Below are positions 47,034 through 58,080 of a stretch of DNA of 64,000 nucleotides, piece after piece. Where the stretch lies: contig CP136066.1 of the NCBI GenBank assembly GCA_032622095.1, positions 201,770,978 to 201,834,977 of the forward strand. Direction: 5' to 3'. A program made the position numbers and the translations under genes. Under the pieces are notes generated by a model, which saw only the letters and a program-made list of their open reading frames with translations, had not been told where the DNA came from and did no database searches. The DNA comes from Siphonodentalium dalli (Eukaryota; Mollusca; Scaphopoda; Gadilida; Siphonodentaliidae). Each line of letters begins with the position of its first letter. Position 1 is the first letter of the stretch.

Positions 47034-47468
47034 TGTCCCCCTAAAAATTAATTTTTGGGTGACTATAGAAACGGGCTCCGTCTGTTCGTCCGTCCGCACG
47101 TTCGTCCGTATGTCCGTCCTTCACACTTTTGAGTACCTTCATGGTGTAATCATCTCCTCCTACAGATTTCATCCCCGAGATTTGAAACTTCAGAATATTG
47201 TTGCCCATATATTGAAGATGTGCAACGTGTATTTATGATGACAGAATTATTTTTTTTGGACAGAGTTATTAACCCTTTTCGACTTTAATCGTAAATATTT
47301 GAAACTTCAGAGTATTGTTACCTACATATTGGAGATGTGCAACATGTATATAGATGACTGAATATTTTTTTTACGGAGTTATTAACCCTTTCGACTTAGA
47401 ACATTTCAACATTTTTTTTTAATTTCTTTAACAAAGCGGCATCGACTTGCAACGTTTTCGGGGGACAC
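47034..47468 (+). mobile_element. TGTCCCCC element with CGTC tract
   Basis: Starts TTGTCCCCCTAAAAATTAAT and ends TTCGGGGGACACC, giving short inverted ends. After the left hairpin come GACTATAG, AACGGGCTCCGTC and a CGTC-rich tract, then two units of about 130 bp with GAAACTTCAGA-TATTGTT and GGAGTTATTAACCCTTT. Same layout as the elements at 6671 and 31250 but different sequence. Confidence 0.65.
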
Positions 47469-47611
47469 CTTTTATTTATTTTGTGCTTAATTTCCGAATA
47501 TCGTCGTTATTTCGTCAATATAATCATCATGTTGTGTCCGGGGTCAATTCATTATTAATATGTCTATAACGTAATGGTGGGCTCGATTGGCGTAAACCAT
47601 ACACAATTAAG

Positions 47612-48258
47612 TATATATAGATGGTAAATAATATCCGCAATTAAGTATCTGTATCTGATAATGCAATGTGGTGTAGTAGCATGCCTTGGAAAATGGCAAT
47701 ATAAAAATATATACTGCATAGGTCACGTTTTGAAGAAATGACCAGTAAAATAAACAATTTACCATACTTAGTTCATTATAATTGAAATTGACAATAACAT
47801 ACTATTTACGCGATATTTATGATTGGTATAAGAACAAAATTTGTCTAAATTTTAATATTCTTTCTGCTTATGACGCTGATTTAACGGATGTGACTATTTC
47901 AACACCACGAATGTGATCGATGCCCTTAATGTTAAATTGTTTAGTATATGTGGCTTTCATCGGGTTTTGTTTTGCCACTTTTATATGCAGCTGTATAAAT
48001 TAGCCGACCATGCATGGCCAGCATGTTAGTTGTGTCATCATGTATGTGTCATACACGGGGCAATTTCTGAGCTTAATTTGAGAAATCTACATTCTTTAAA
48101 ATTCTTACTTCTTATTTCCCATGTGTCCATAAAATGTGTAGGATGTCGTTTAGATAATTTCTAATTGTTTCCTACTGTCAGTTAGACCATGTGATGAACA
48201 TCTGATCTGGATACGCCCATATCATAATTATTCAACCAGTACATAACCATACATGACC
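47612..48258. repeat. Duplicate of 45000-45180, then unassigned sequence
   Basis: The first 180 bp parallel 45000-45180. From 47791 to 48258 I see nothing I can name. Confidence 0.6.
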
Positions 48259-50713
48259 CAGGGGGTAGTATACAATTTGCAGGAAGGTATGCCGTTTTTT
48301 TGCATCTGGAATTTTCGGGGACCCACCACCCCCAAATCTGCAAATTTGTTTTTACACCCACCTCCAAATTTCACTAATATTGGTCTAAAATCTCATAAAC
48401 TCTACTGATATCACTCTTATGACTGGGAATGATCTCAATTAGTTCAAATAACAGTGTAACCTGTTTCAGAAGCTGTTTTAATTGAAAAAAAATTGCTGAT
48501 CATCTGTAAACCTAGGTCATTGTGCAGAATACACCAAATTTCATAATTTCTTACTATTTCCTGATTAGTCTAGATCTGTCAACCAGCCCATTATCTAACA
48601 TATTCCATACCACTTATGTTAGTCTACTGGAGCAACTTAGTTCTATTATACTAAACTAGCTGAAACAGGCTCCCTTTGGGAGCCTATATTCAGCATCGGA
48701 GATACCTGTGGCCCCTTTGTTGGACTTCGCAGCTAAATGTGCCCGACACAGCGAGATTTTGAGTTGTTTATGTTAGGCGATGAGTCTGTTCTAAAAAAAT
48801 GAAAGAAATCCTCTGTATCTGGCAGATATACCATTGTCAGATGTCAAAATTGTGATTGTGAAATTGGAATGCCAAAAACTCCTTAGAACGATATGGATAT
48901 GGCCTGGGAGATGACTATATATAACTTTGTTGGATATCGGCGAATTGAACAATATTAGTGAATCTCCTCTCGTCATCCATGACCCAAACGACCCCAAATG
49001 TGATTTAGTTCATCATATCATTAGAGAAGAACGTGCATGAATTTGGTGAAATTAGTGCTAAATATATTTGTATCAACTTTGGTGCAACTCCCCTCATGCA
49101 TGACTTGAACCGCGCCACTTTTGTCATATTTAAACCACGTCTATTAGACTCATGCATGCATTATATAATCTTATCATAGTTATTACCCCCCCCCCCATCT
49201 CTCACCCAAACGGCACCAATTTCGCGTCTTTGTTTGGGCACCAAGTTCGCGTCTTTAAATCACACGTTTATATTCGTCGTATCATGGAGAAGAAGAATAT
49301 ATCAATTTGGTCGAAAATAGCCCCCCCCCCCCCTGACACCAACAACGTCACTTTAGAAAATTTTAACCTACACCATTTTCTTACTCATAACAAGTTACCC
49401 CTGTTAGACCGCATTGGTGCCATCTCGATTGTACCCTTAAAGTTATATATAGAACACAGACAGATATTCGCAAATATTTGATTCATTGTATCATTTGAGA
49501 ATAACGTGTATGAGTTTGATGGTAATTGGCACTAAACATGCATATTTTTAAAGATTTTGGTGACCCTCCCGTCCCTATTTCGGACTCAAGCGGTGCCACT
49601 TTTGACATCATTAAACCACACACTTAGGCTCATTATAGAGATGAATATATATACAATTTATGAAAATTGGCGAGTATACAAATTCGTATCAAATTTAGGG
49701 CCACCATTGCACATCTCTCACCCAAAAGCACCAATTTGGCGCATTTAAACCACACGATTAGATTATTCATATCACGGAGAAGAATATGTATCAATCAGGT
49801 GGAAATCGGCGCTGAACATATTGTTTATCAATGTTTGTCTCCCGCTCACCCTCTAGGCACCCCTGACTCGAATGACCCCATTTCTTTAAACCACGCAATT
49901 AGACTCCTGATATCATGGAGATTATTATTTGAAAGTTTGGTGCTAATCCGCGACTAAACAAATTTTTATCATATTTAGTGCCCATCCCACCCCATCCCAT
50001 CTCTCACCAAAGCAGCACCAATATGACGTCTTTAAAATCACACGATTAGATTCCTCATATCATGGATAATAATGTGTATCAATTTGGTAGAAATTGGCGC
50101 TAAAAATATTGTGTATCAATTTTTGTGCCCCTCTCCCTTTTAGTGTACCCCTGACTCGAATGACGCCACTTTTGACAGTTTTAAGCCACGCCATTAGACA
50201 CCTCATACCATGGGGGTGAATTTGTATAAGTTTGGTGGCAATCGCCGACTAAACCAATTCTTATCAGGTTTAGTACCCACACACCGCCCCCCCCCCAAAT
50301 ATCTCATCACAACGACACCAATTTGGCGTCTTTAAATCACACAATAAGATTCCTTGTATCATGGAGAAGATCTCAGAAGAATGTGCATCAATTTGGTGGA
50401 ATTCGGCGCTAAAATTATTTTGATCAATTTTGGTGCCCATCTCCCCTTCCGGGCATCCCTGACGCGAACGGCGCGACGTTTGACATATTTCAACCACACC
50501 ATTAGATTCCTCATATTATGGGGATGATTATATATAAGTTTGGTGGCAATCGGCGACAAATTTATTTTCTGCCCATCCCCCTTTTCTGCCCCTGACAACA
50601 ACGGCGTCACTTTAGAAAACTCTAACCCTCGCCATTATCTTTCTCATAAAAAGTTACCCCTATTAGACCCCTTTTGTGTCATCTAGGTGGTCCCTTGTGA
50701 ATTTCTATAGAAC

Positions 50714-50744
<31 letters not shown>

Positions 50745-51521
50745 TTCGCAAATATAGATATAGATTAATGTTTGAGACAGTTGCTCGCTCTTTTTCCATG
50801 CACACAATGATCTAGGCATTAGTTACATCAGGACAAGTTTACTTATATATGCAAACGTATGTCATTGTACGGGATACACACAATTCCATAAGTTCTAACC
50901 ATTTCCCGATTAGTCTGTCAACCAGCCAATTAACTAGCATTATGCCTTAACACTTTTGTTAGACTACCGGAGCAACCTCTGTTATAATAAATGACAAACA
51001 GTCACTATGCCATACTTGGATATTTTAGGTGTTGTGAGATTAACAGATCATATGAGTTGATAGACATGCAAATATTTCACTGATTGGCTTGATGCACTGA
51101 TGAACAGTGTGATGACAGTTATATTCTAGCCATTGATAGTCACATTAATGTTTGAGGCAGTTGCTCTTTTTCCATGCACACAATGATCTTGGCTTTAGTT
51201 ACATCAAGACAAGTTTATATATTTCAGTAGTTTTACATTTTTCGAAGCTTCTTTCACCCCACCGCCCCATATGCAACATGCCATACAGCTTAATGTTATC
51301 TCTCCTGGGGCCCACATGAGGTCCCAGTAACATAAATATGGTGTTTTTGCAGTTATAAGTTCTTATATGTTTTAAACTGTTACACATGCCATATAAGGGC
51401 GCAAAAGGTATTTGGTAAAAAATTTGCATGAGGGTGTAAAAAACGCGTTTTTTGCCCCTCGGGCCACCGACCACCCTGGCATACCTTCCTGCAATTTTTT
51501 TTTACTACCCCCCCCCCCCTG
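48259..51521. mobile_element. 3.26-kb CAGGGGG-ended element (hAT-like), with nested insertion
   Basis: Left CAGGGGGTAGTATACAATTT and right CCCCCCTG with TACTACC are inverted; TTGCAGGAAGGTATGCC is shared about 15 bp in. The exact 7-bp direct repeat CATGACC flanks it (48252-48258 and 51522-51528). Inside is a copy of the block of about 150-bp units. No transposase. C and G tracts make the right end length uncertain. Confidence 0.7.
48655..50765 (+). mobile_element. Helitron-like block, second copy of 26609-28930
   Basis: Starts near ACTAGCTGAAACAGGCTCCC, then GCCCGACACAGCGAGATTTT, and runs through the same order of about 150-bp units as 26609-28930, ending in AACACAGACAGACAGACAG and ATTCGCAAATATAG. 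It lacks the segment corresponding to 26720-27105. No helicase or Rep is visible. C-tracts occur at 49187 and 49321. Confidence 0.6.
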
Positions 51522-51534
51522 CATGACCTGTGGT

Positions 51535-53721
51535 TTTTAGCTCACCTGAGACGAAGTCTCCGGTGGAGCTATAGTCATCACTCCTCGTCCGTCATCCGTC
51601 CATTCGTCAACAATTCTTTGAACATCTTCTCCTCTGGAACCGTAAGACTGAATTGGTTCATATTTGGTGTGGATGTTCCCTAGGTGACTCTCATTCAGAT
51701 TCGTTCAAATGAGGTTACTGGGTCAAATATTTGCGAAACCAGGGCCACAACTCTATTCCTCCATAGTAATCCTTACAACGACTTTTTGAAAATTGAAAAA
51801 CTAATGCCATTACATTTCTGAAGGCTGTGCCCCCTGGCCCTTCACTAAAGTTCACTAATTCTGCCACCCTGGTCCCAAAAATAAAATTTACTCAAATTCT
51901 GGACAGAGAATCATTAATAAGAAGCATTTACTTTGGCTCTAACTGTATGCGTGGTATGCCTACGCATGTCAAGTGAAATCTGACATTTTTATAAACATTC
52001 CCTGGAGATCTGCTAGATGTAATTAAGTCCTAATTACAACAATCTATCATGTATTGTTCAAATATTTCAACAAGGCAAATAGCATGCCCGTCATTTGCAG
52101 AATGAGGTCACCAGAGGGAGAATTTAGTTATGCTATCCCACACAGCGGGCTAGCATCACCAAATTTACCCTCTTGAGACCTCATTCTGCTTAGGCCTCAT
52201 CTTCTGGGAAGTATCTATAGTATCAAATTAACATTGTTGTTAGTTACATTTCCCTTCTAGGAAGTTTCTATATTCCCTAATTTGCAGAAAATAAAATTCA
52301 TAATTGAGGTGCCCAATGGGTGAATATCAATTTCAACTGGGGAACTTCAATCTTATCATAGGTCTGCCATAGCAGTTGAGGGCCTTAGCGGAATGAGGTC
52401 CCCGGGGTTGAATTTAGTGATGCTAGCCCACTGTGCAGGATAGTGTCACTAAATTCACCCTCTGGGGACCTCATTCTGCAAATGACAGACACACTATCAC
52501 ACTATTTCAAGGCTTGATTGTATAATACATTGTGTTGCTTGAGGCCAGGCACATACAATGTAGGAATATGCACACTATTTGCAGGCTTGCTCCTTTGGTG
52601 TTGTGATTCAGATTTGTTCAATCAGGGTCACCAGGTCAAGTAGGTGCAAGGCCAGCTACATTACTCTTTCTCTCCATATAATGCATGATGTGTCTTCTAT
52701 GCAAGAATCAAATGGCCTATGTCGCTTCTATTTGGTATGAAATTACCTTGGATGACAGATTTGTGAAAATGGGATCACAAAGTCAAATAAGGGCAGAACC
52801 AGAGACTTAACTATTTTACTACATAGTAATTCTTAAAATATGTTTGCAAGAACTAGTTGGCTTATTTAGCATGGAATGTTCTTCATTGATTGCAATTCAG
52901 ATTTTGTTTAATGGGGTCACCTGGTCAAATAGGGGCCAAACGAAAGACAGTTTCCCTCTTAATATGCTTCCTTCACAAGGGCCATCAGGTCTATTTTACT
53001 GATATTTATGATATGTATGAAGGGTTCTTTGGTGTCTGGGATTCAAATTTATTCAGATGGGGTCACCAGGTTAAATAGGGTGGGACCAGGGACATAACTA
53101 TGTGTCTCTATAGTAATTCTTAAAATGTCTTCTCAAGAGAGGTTGGACTATTTAGCTTACATATACTATGGAGCAATCAGGAGGATATTTAGTGACTGAG
53201 ATTCAGATTTGTTAAAATGAGGTCAACTTGTCAAGAAATGGCGGGGCTATGGGGAGTTAACACTTTTGTGTCTAATAAAATCATTGAAATACCAAATTCA
53301 TTAAAACATCTACCTTGGAACCACCTGACTGATTAATCTGACATACGTGTATTGTGTTTTGGGTCCATGGATAATTGAGCTTCAAACATGTCTAAATGGT
53401 TTTAGAAAAAGGCGCTTGTGAGATTGAGAAAGTTTGAGGTGTCAGTTGTGAAATTCCAACCTAAGACTTGGGAGTCTGTAGCCCGGTCGGGAGGGGACTT
53501 GTTGAGCTGGAGGAGGGGTGATCAGTAGTGTACATTTGGTAATTTCAAGGTGGATTTTCACCAATCTACATACGTGAAGTCTCTATAGCCACATATCCTG
53601 TTTAGAGTTACTTCTTTTAACGTGATTATGAAAAGTTCTGACTGTTGTGGTCTCCAGAGTCACAGTCTTATCAGTCTTTGCAGTCTGGTGAGCGACCCCA
53701 CAAACATTGACTGTCTTGTTT
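51535..53721 (+). mobile_element. AGCTCACC hairpin element, copy C (most complete)
   Basis: The hairpin is at 51539-51570 and the CGTC tract is short. Two internal 93-bp hairpins (52097-52189 and 52388-52479) have arms running GCAGAATGAGGT to TTTAGTGATGCTA. GGTCACC-GGTCAAATAGG units follow, and the right end is CAGTC-rich with CATTGACTGTCTTGTTT. From 52939 on it parallels copy A from 7829 (CCAAACGAA-GACAGTTTCCC). It starts just after the target repeat of the preceding element. Non-coding. Confidence 0.8.
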
Positions 53722-53763
53722 AAGTTCAATCTGACTGTGGAAAATTTAGAATAGAACAATTAA

Positions 53764-54140
53764 AGGTACACAATCCGATTCGATGGTCCCCGTATCATCA
53801 GATTCCAACAACAACAACAACAACAACATTTCTTCAATTGCCAAAAAAATAATGCTAACGACTGTCAACTCTGCATGGTACAAAATTTCCCAAAACGAGT
53901 TATATATCAACATTCCGTTCAAAGCGATTCGGTATCGAGAGTATGTCGATCGGCTCGTCGAATATTTACTGTAGGCCGCCAAATATTCCAGGTGGTGAAA
54001 AATAACAGATTTCGAAAATCGATATCTGAAAACTCTGAGCTTTAATGGGTGGGTTCCTCGACTCGAATCAAATATTTTTTTTTTTACCCCAGAAGCCAAA
54101 GAAATATCAAGTTAGGAGCGTTAATTCTGATTATGTATCT
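53764..54140 (+). mobile_element. TTAA-target element, linear copy
   Basis: AGGTACACAATCCGATTCG on the left, TTAATTCTGATTATGTATCT on the right, TTAA outside each end (53760-53763 and 54141-54144). A CAA microsatellite sits near 53808. The right half matches the arms of 30798-31214. Confidence 0.75.
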
Positions 54141-54198
54141 TTAAATAAAAATATTAGCGACATTCATGTGCACATGTCACACACGGGGAAGCCATGTA

Positions 54199-55725
54199 CG
54201 TATGGGAGGCCAAATTCACATTTTAAAGCTGATTGCGCTTAAGCATAATGCTATTACGCCCAAGCATAATGCCATTACGCTTAAGCGTAATGCCATTATG
54301 CTTAAGTATAATAGTATTATGCTTAAGCGTAACAGCAGTATGCTTAAGCATAATAACAATACGCTTAAGCATAATTCCTCACTCACAACGGCATTAACTT
54401 AAGCGTACCATTAAGCTTAAGCGTAATGCCATTACACTTAAGCGTAATAGGTTTTCATGGCCTAACTACCTTACATATAATAGTATCATCTAAGGTACAT
54501 ATATGTCAAAAGTTACTAGCATCAGTAATTGGCTGCATCCACTTCATCTCCAGGGGAGTTTTGAGATATGGAATTTGAATTACGCTTAAGCATACTGCCA
54601 TTACACTTAAGAAATAAATACACGGTGTAGAGGTGTGTATGGTCAAGTTGTACCACAAAAAACTGATTGTAGGACGACGCGTAGCGGAGTCCTACAATAA
54701 GTTTTTTGTGGTACAACTTGACCATACACATCGATACACCGTGTATTTATTTCTTTTGTAATACGACTGAAAGTTTATGGTCACAATTCGACTGAATAGT
54801 CAACGAAATACTGCGCTTTTTCGGTCTCAGGTGAGAAAACATTTCGTGGTGTAATTCGTATTGGGCGTACTAGATTCTTTGCATGGAGTACTCCAGTAAT
54901 TTGTTTGCGTGAATAATCGTTGTGATTGGCTAAAAAACGATGTGTTTTCAGCGGCGCCCGTGTCTTTCATTTAAATTGTACAGGAAATACGATTGCTGTC
55001 ATTTCTGTGTTGAACGTTGTTGGGACAACATGAATATTATCATAGACTATGGACCATTTTCCTTACACAAAGCGATCTAAATGATCTAGTTTACTAAACT
55101 AATCTTATTCCCCTTCTGTACTGGTGAACAAGCGCTTTCATTTTCAACTTGATTCCGAAATATCGAATATGATCGAGATTCGAATCGACGAATGCACAGC
55201 CCGGCCCCATGGATTTATTTTGTCATTTAATATACTTATTAAGTAACTTTCTTTGGTCGTAACATATATCAGTATATAATAACATCATTTGGACCATATT
55301 CATTGGCAACCAAACTGGTTTCAAGCGAAAAATCGCTAGAAAATTCGCAAGATTGTCAAGATGTAGCAAATTAATTCAAAGAGTTACGGGTGCGGGTGTA
55401 CTCCGTTGATGCCCCGTTTGCGCGGAGTTAGAAAAGACGGGAAAAGTCGCGTGCGGCGATCTGAATAAACCGATTTTTTTCGTGGTACAATTGGAAAAAG
55501 TAGAATTGTACCACAAAACTGGAACGAGATAGCCATGGTAACTCGGGCCACTGGCCAATCAGGACATGGCTTTTAAGCATAGTTAGGCAGGGTCGTATTA
55601 CAATTAAGCGTAATACAAATTCCATTACGCTTAAGTGGAATCTGTATCTAAATTATGCTTAAGCGTAATGTCATTATATTAAGCGTAATTGGCTATTAAA
55701 TGTGAATTTGGCCTCCTCCCATATG
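54199..55725. mobile_element. Element with CTTAAG palindrome arrays at both ends
   Basis: Left TATGGGAGGCCAAATTCACA and right TGTGAATTTGGCC-TCCCATA are inverted. Just inside each end are arrays of ACGCTTAAGCGTAATGCCAT in variants: about a dozen at 54230-54470, one or two at 54575-54615, and four at 55600-55690. The centre has a long hairpin (54610-54755). No transposase. The outer boundary is ambiguous by a few bases and I cannot fix a target duplication. Confidence 0.75.
54610..54755. repeat. 146-bp hairpin with an inner stem
   Basis: Arms AAGAAATAAATACACGGTGT through GTACCACAAAAAACT pair with the reverse complement over about 55 bp with few mismatches. The loop itself has a second stem, TGTAGGAC and GTCCTACA. 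Confidence 0.9.
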
Positions 55726-56221
55726 TGGGGGCTAGTCATGTTATACTGCATGATGTTGATGTGAGTGGATCAGAAGAAAAGTAAGAATTTTGAATCGTAC
55801 AGTCTCAGTCTGTGTTCTTTCTCGGGCTCCCCAAACTACGTGAGTGTCCAAAATATATGTCTGTATATGTGGTACAAACGTATTTTATAGCAACCACCAG
55901 CGGGCCGCGTGGTTGTTTATACATTAGGCGCAGGTGAATGACGTCATATATTTTTGTTCTATATCCATCAGTGATTTTTCAATGATATCGCGGGTATTTA
56001 TAACCGTGTGGATTTTGGAGAAATTGTCACGTGACTTCCTTTTAGCAACTTTGAGATTGCCAAAGCGCGGATTCGGAAATGGACGATCGCGATGAAAATT
56101 AAATTTGCTGTACTTCACAACTTACGAAGAATTCCCATGTGATTTTAGGCCTATTAGTTTCATTTAGACCAATTTCTTTGGTTAGTATAATGAAAACCAG
56201 CGAAGACGCCATGACACGGTT
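55726..56221. other. Unassigned sequence upstream of exon 3
   Basis: No feature that I can support. Confidence 0.4.
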
Positions 56222-56392
56222 TCTGGTGTCACCACAGTTGTTGGAAATTTGTGTCAAAAACCCCGAAAACAGATATCCCCACCCCTACTTATTGATACAA
56301 TTATATTAATAAGTAGGGTGGGGATATCTGTTACCTGTTTTCGGGGTTCATTGACACAAATTTCCAACAACTGTGGGTGTCACTTAAGTCAT
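56222..56392. repeat. 171-bp near-perfect hairpin
   Basis: Left arm GTTGTTGGAAATTTGTGTCA, CCCCGAAAACAG and ATATCCCCACCCCTACTTATT pairs with the right arm around a loop of about 14 bp (GATACAATTATATT). The right arm has a small insertion (TTACC). It lies 180 bp upstream of putative exon 3. Probably a hairpin-type MITE. Confidence 0.9.
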
Positions 56393-56574
56393 TTTGGATT
56401 TGCGGGTCTGAATCCAGACAAGGTGATTAAGATTTCACAATCCATGGGTCCAGCAACGTCGTTATTCTTTGCGTTATATATGTGACCGATAAAAGGTAAA
56501 TTTGAGGCACAGTATACATATGTGTGGTTGCCCACACTACGTATGACATACGATTCGTATTATTTTTCATGTAG

Positions 56575-56669
56575 CCGTAGCCCACCATGTGACATGAATG
56601 CTGACGCCGATGAGTTAGAATGTGATGGTGCCGGGTCGAGACCGTCCGATAGCGGCGTGTCAAATAGAG
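56575..56669 (+). CDS. Putative exon 3 of the host gene
   Basis: The acceptor is TATTATTTTTCATGTAG and the donor is AATAGAG before GTCAGT. The 95-bp exon enters in phase 2 and exits in phase 1, agreeing with exons 2 and 4. The peptide reads RSPPCDMNADADELECDGAG then SRPSDSGVSNR. It is again acidic, with a DSG followed by serine, and it echoes the acidic run and DSG of exon 2. No fold or family is evident; this looks like a disordered N-terminal region. The intron before it, about 12.5 kb, is filled by transposons; the one after it is 714 bp. Confidence 0.55.
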
Positions 56670-57383
56670 GTCAGTTTATAGGTATCTGCTTTCAATCAAT
56701 TTGCCAACATTCTAAGTGAATATATAATTTAAAGATATGCATTATTATAGGGATTTCACCTCACAATTCTAATTGTGAATGTACACATATACAGTGTTCA
56801 AGCGTGATGGCCAATGCACTCCATGCTGTATCCCAAATGGACTGGGCAATATGTCAGTGATTATATTATTGCTTATCTATGGTCTTCAATAATATACAAA
56901 ATAAAATGGTTTTGGTGTTGTACGGCTGGATTTAACGTAGATATAGTAACTCCAACACACAAATTAAAGGGGTTAATGAAGTGTATTTAAAATAAAGGCA
57001 TCAACATAATAATCTTATCACAGCAGTCAGTATTAAAAACCATTAAAGATACTCCATAAAATGAAATCTGTATTTCATTATATATATATCTAGAATTGGT
57101 AATCCAAAATACTACATCTGACCATTTCGAAAACTAATTAGTGACTGACCCCCAGACCGCGCTAATTTTCCCGCCAGTAACAGGTGAGTGCTAATCAGAG
57201 TGCAGGTGACACTACCGTTCATACCCTCACGCGCATACACACTGACACACATTTCAGTTAACCCACATAAAGCTGAAATAACAAAGCAGGATGCGCGCAA
57301 GTATCATGATACATAAAAGATTATATACAACCGCGGTGTATTAAAACAAATAAAAACGGCACATATAACATTCACCCCTCCAG

Positions 57384-57447
57384 GTGAAGAATGGCTCCTG
57401 ACATTCACTGAAATGTATGAACAATTATGCAGAAGTGAAACATTTGG
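57384..57447 (+). CDS. Putative exon 4 of the host gene
   Basis: The acceptor is CATTCACCCCTCCAG and the donor is TTTGG before GTAGGC. The 64-bp exon enters in phase 1 and exits in phase 2. It encodes Gly then EEWLLTFTEMYEQLCRSETF, a hydrophobic/aromatic segment that looks like the start of a folded helical part after the acidic leader. No later exon is convincing up to 64000. The family is unknown; I considered an IkB-type protein because of the DSG motifs, but no ankyrin repeat is seen. Confidence 0.55.
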
Positions 57448-58080
57448 GTAGGCATTTCCATTGAGAGTATTACCACCTTACAATAGTAAATGCTGAAGTA
57501 AACTGCAAGTCAAACATTTGCAACAGGTAGCTACAAAAGTGGCAGCATGTATACTAGTACATGTTGTTGCTGAAATTGTACAACCTGATATCCAATGAAA
57601 AACACATCACTGATGCCGGGTATCAGATCTGAAATATATTATTATTACAGCTGGTAACATGTAGAGGAATCTGTAGTACAAGTTACAGTTTAACATGAGA
57701 GGCTGAAATAAAACCTACAAGTCATTTCTGCAATAGGTTCAGTCTCTGCAAAGTTAATATGCTCAAATTAAATTGATTTTTCACTAAATCAAATATCTGA
57801 CATGAAATACTAATGAAGGAATGTGGTTATATAATAGTGGAATAGTATATACAATACTATCTCCAAATTTGAACCTGGAAAGGAAAATTTCTTACATAGC
57901 TGGAACATCAGTCAGTTTTTACACGGCACTGGGGCTTCAGCTGAAATAATCTTACTTGGCCTTTGACCGGAATGAGACAGTATGTATAACAATTCATTAC
58001 ATAATAATAAATACACAATAAGATTAAAATATGAGAAAGCAGCACAATACTATCCCATGAGATACCTGGATTTACAATGT
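57448..58080. other. Unassigned sequence, intron-like
   Basis: No repeat ends or coding that I can support. ATTATTATTACAG at about 57650 looks like an acceptor but leads at once to a stop in the required phase. Confidence 0.4.

Noticed and set aside
53746..54099. 117-codon open frame on - with a Leu run
   Set aside because: It crosses a TTAA element; the Leu run is a CAA/TTG microsatellite.
57650..57680. Acceptor-like ATTATTATTACAG after exon 4
   Set aside because: In the required phase it meets a stop codon (TAA) within two codons.
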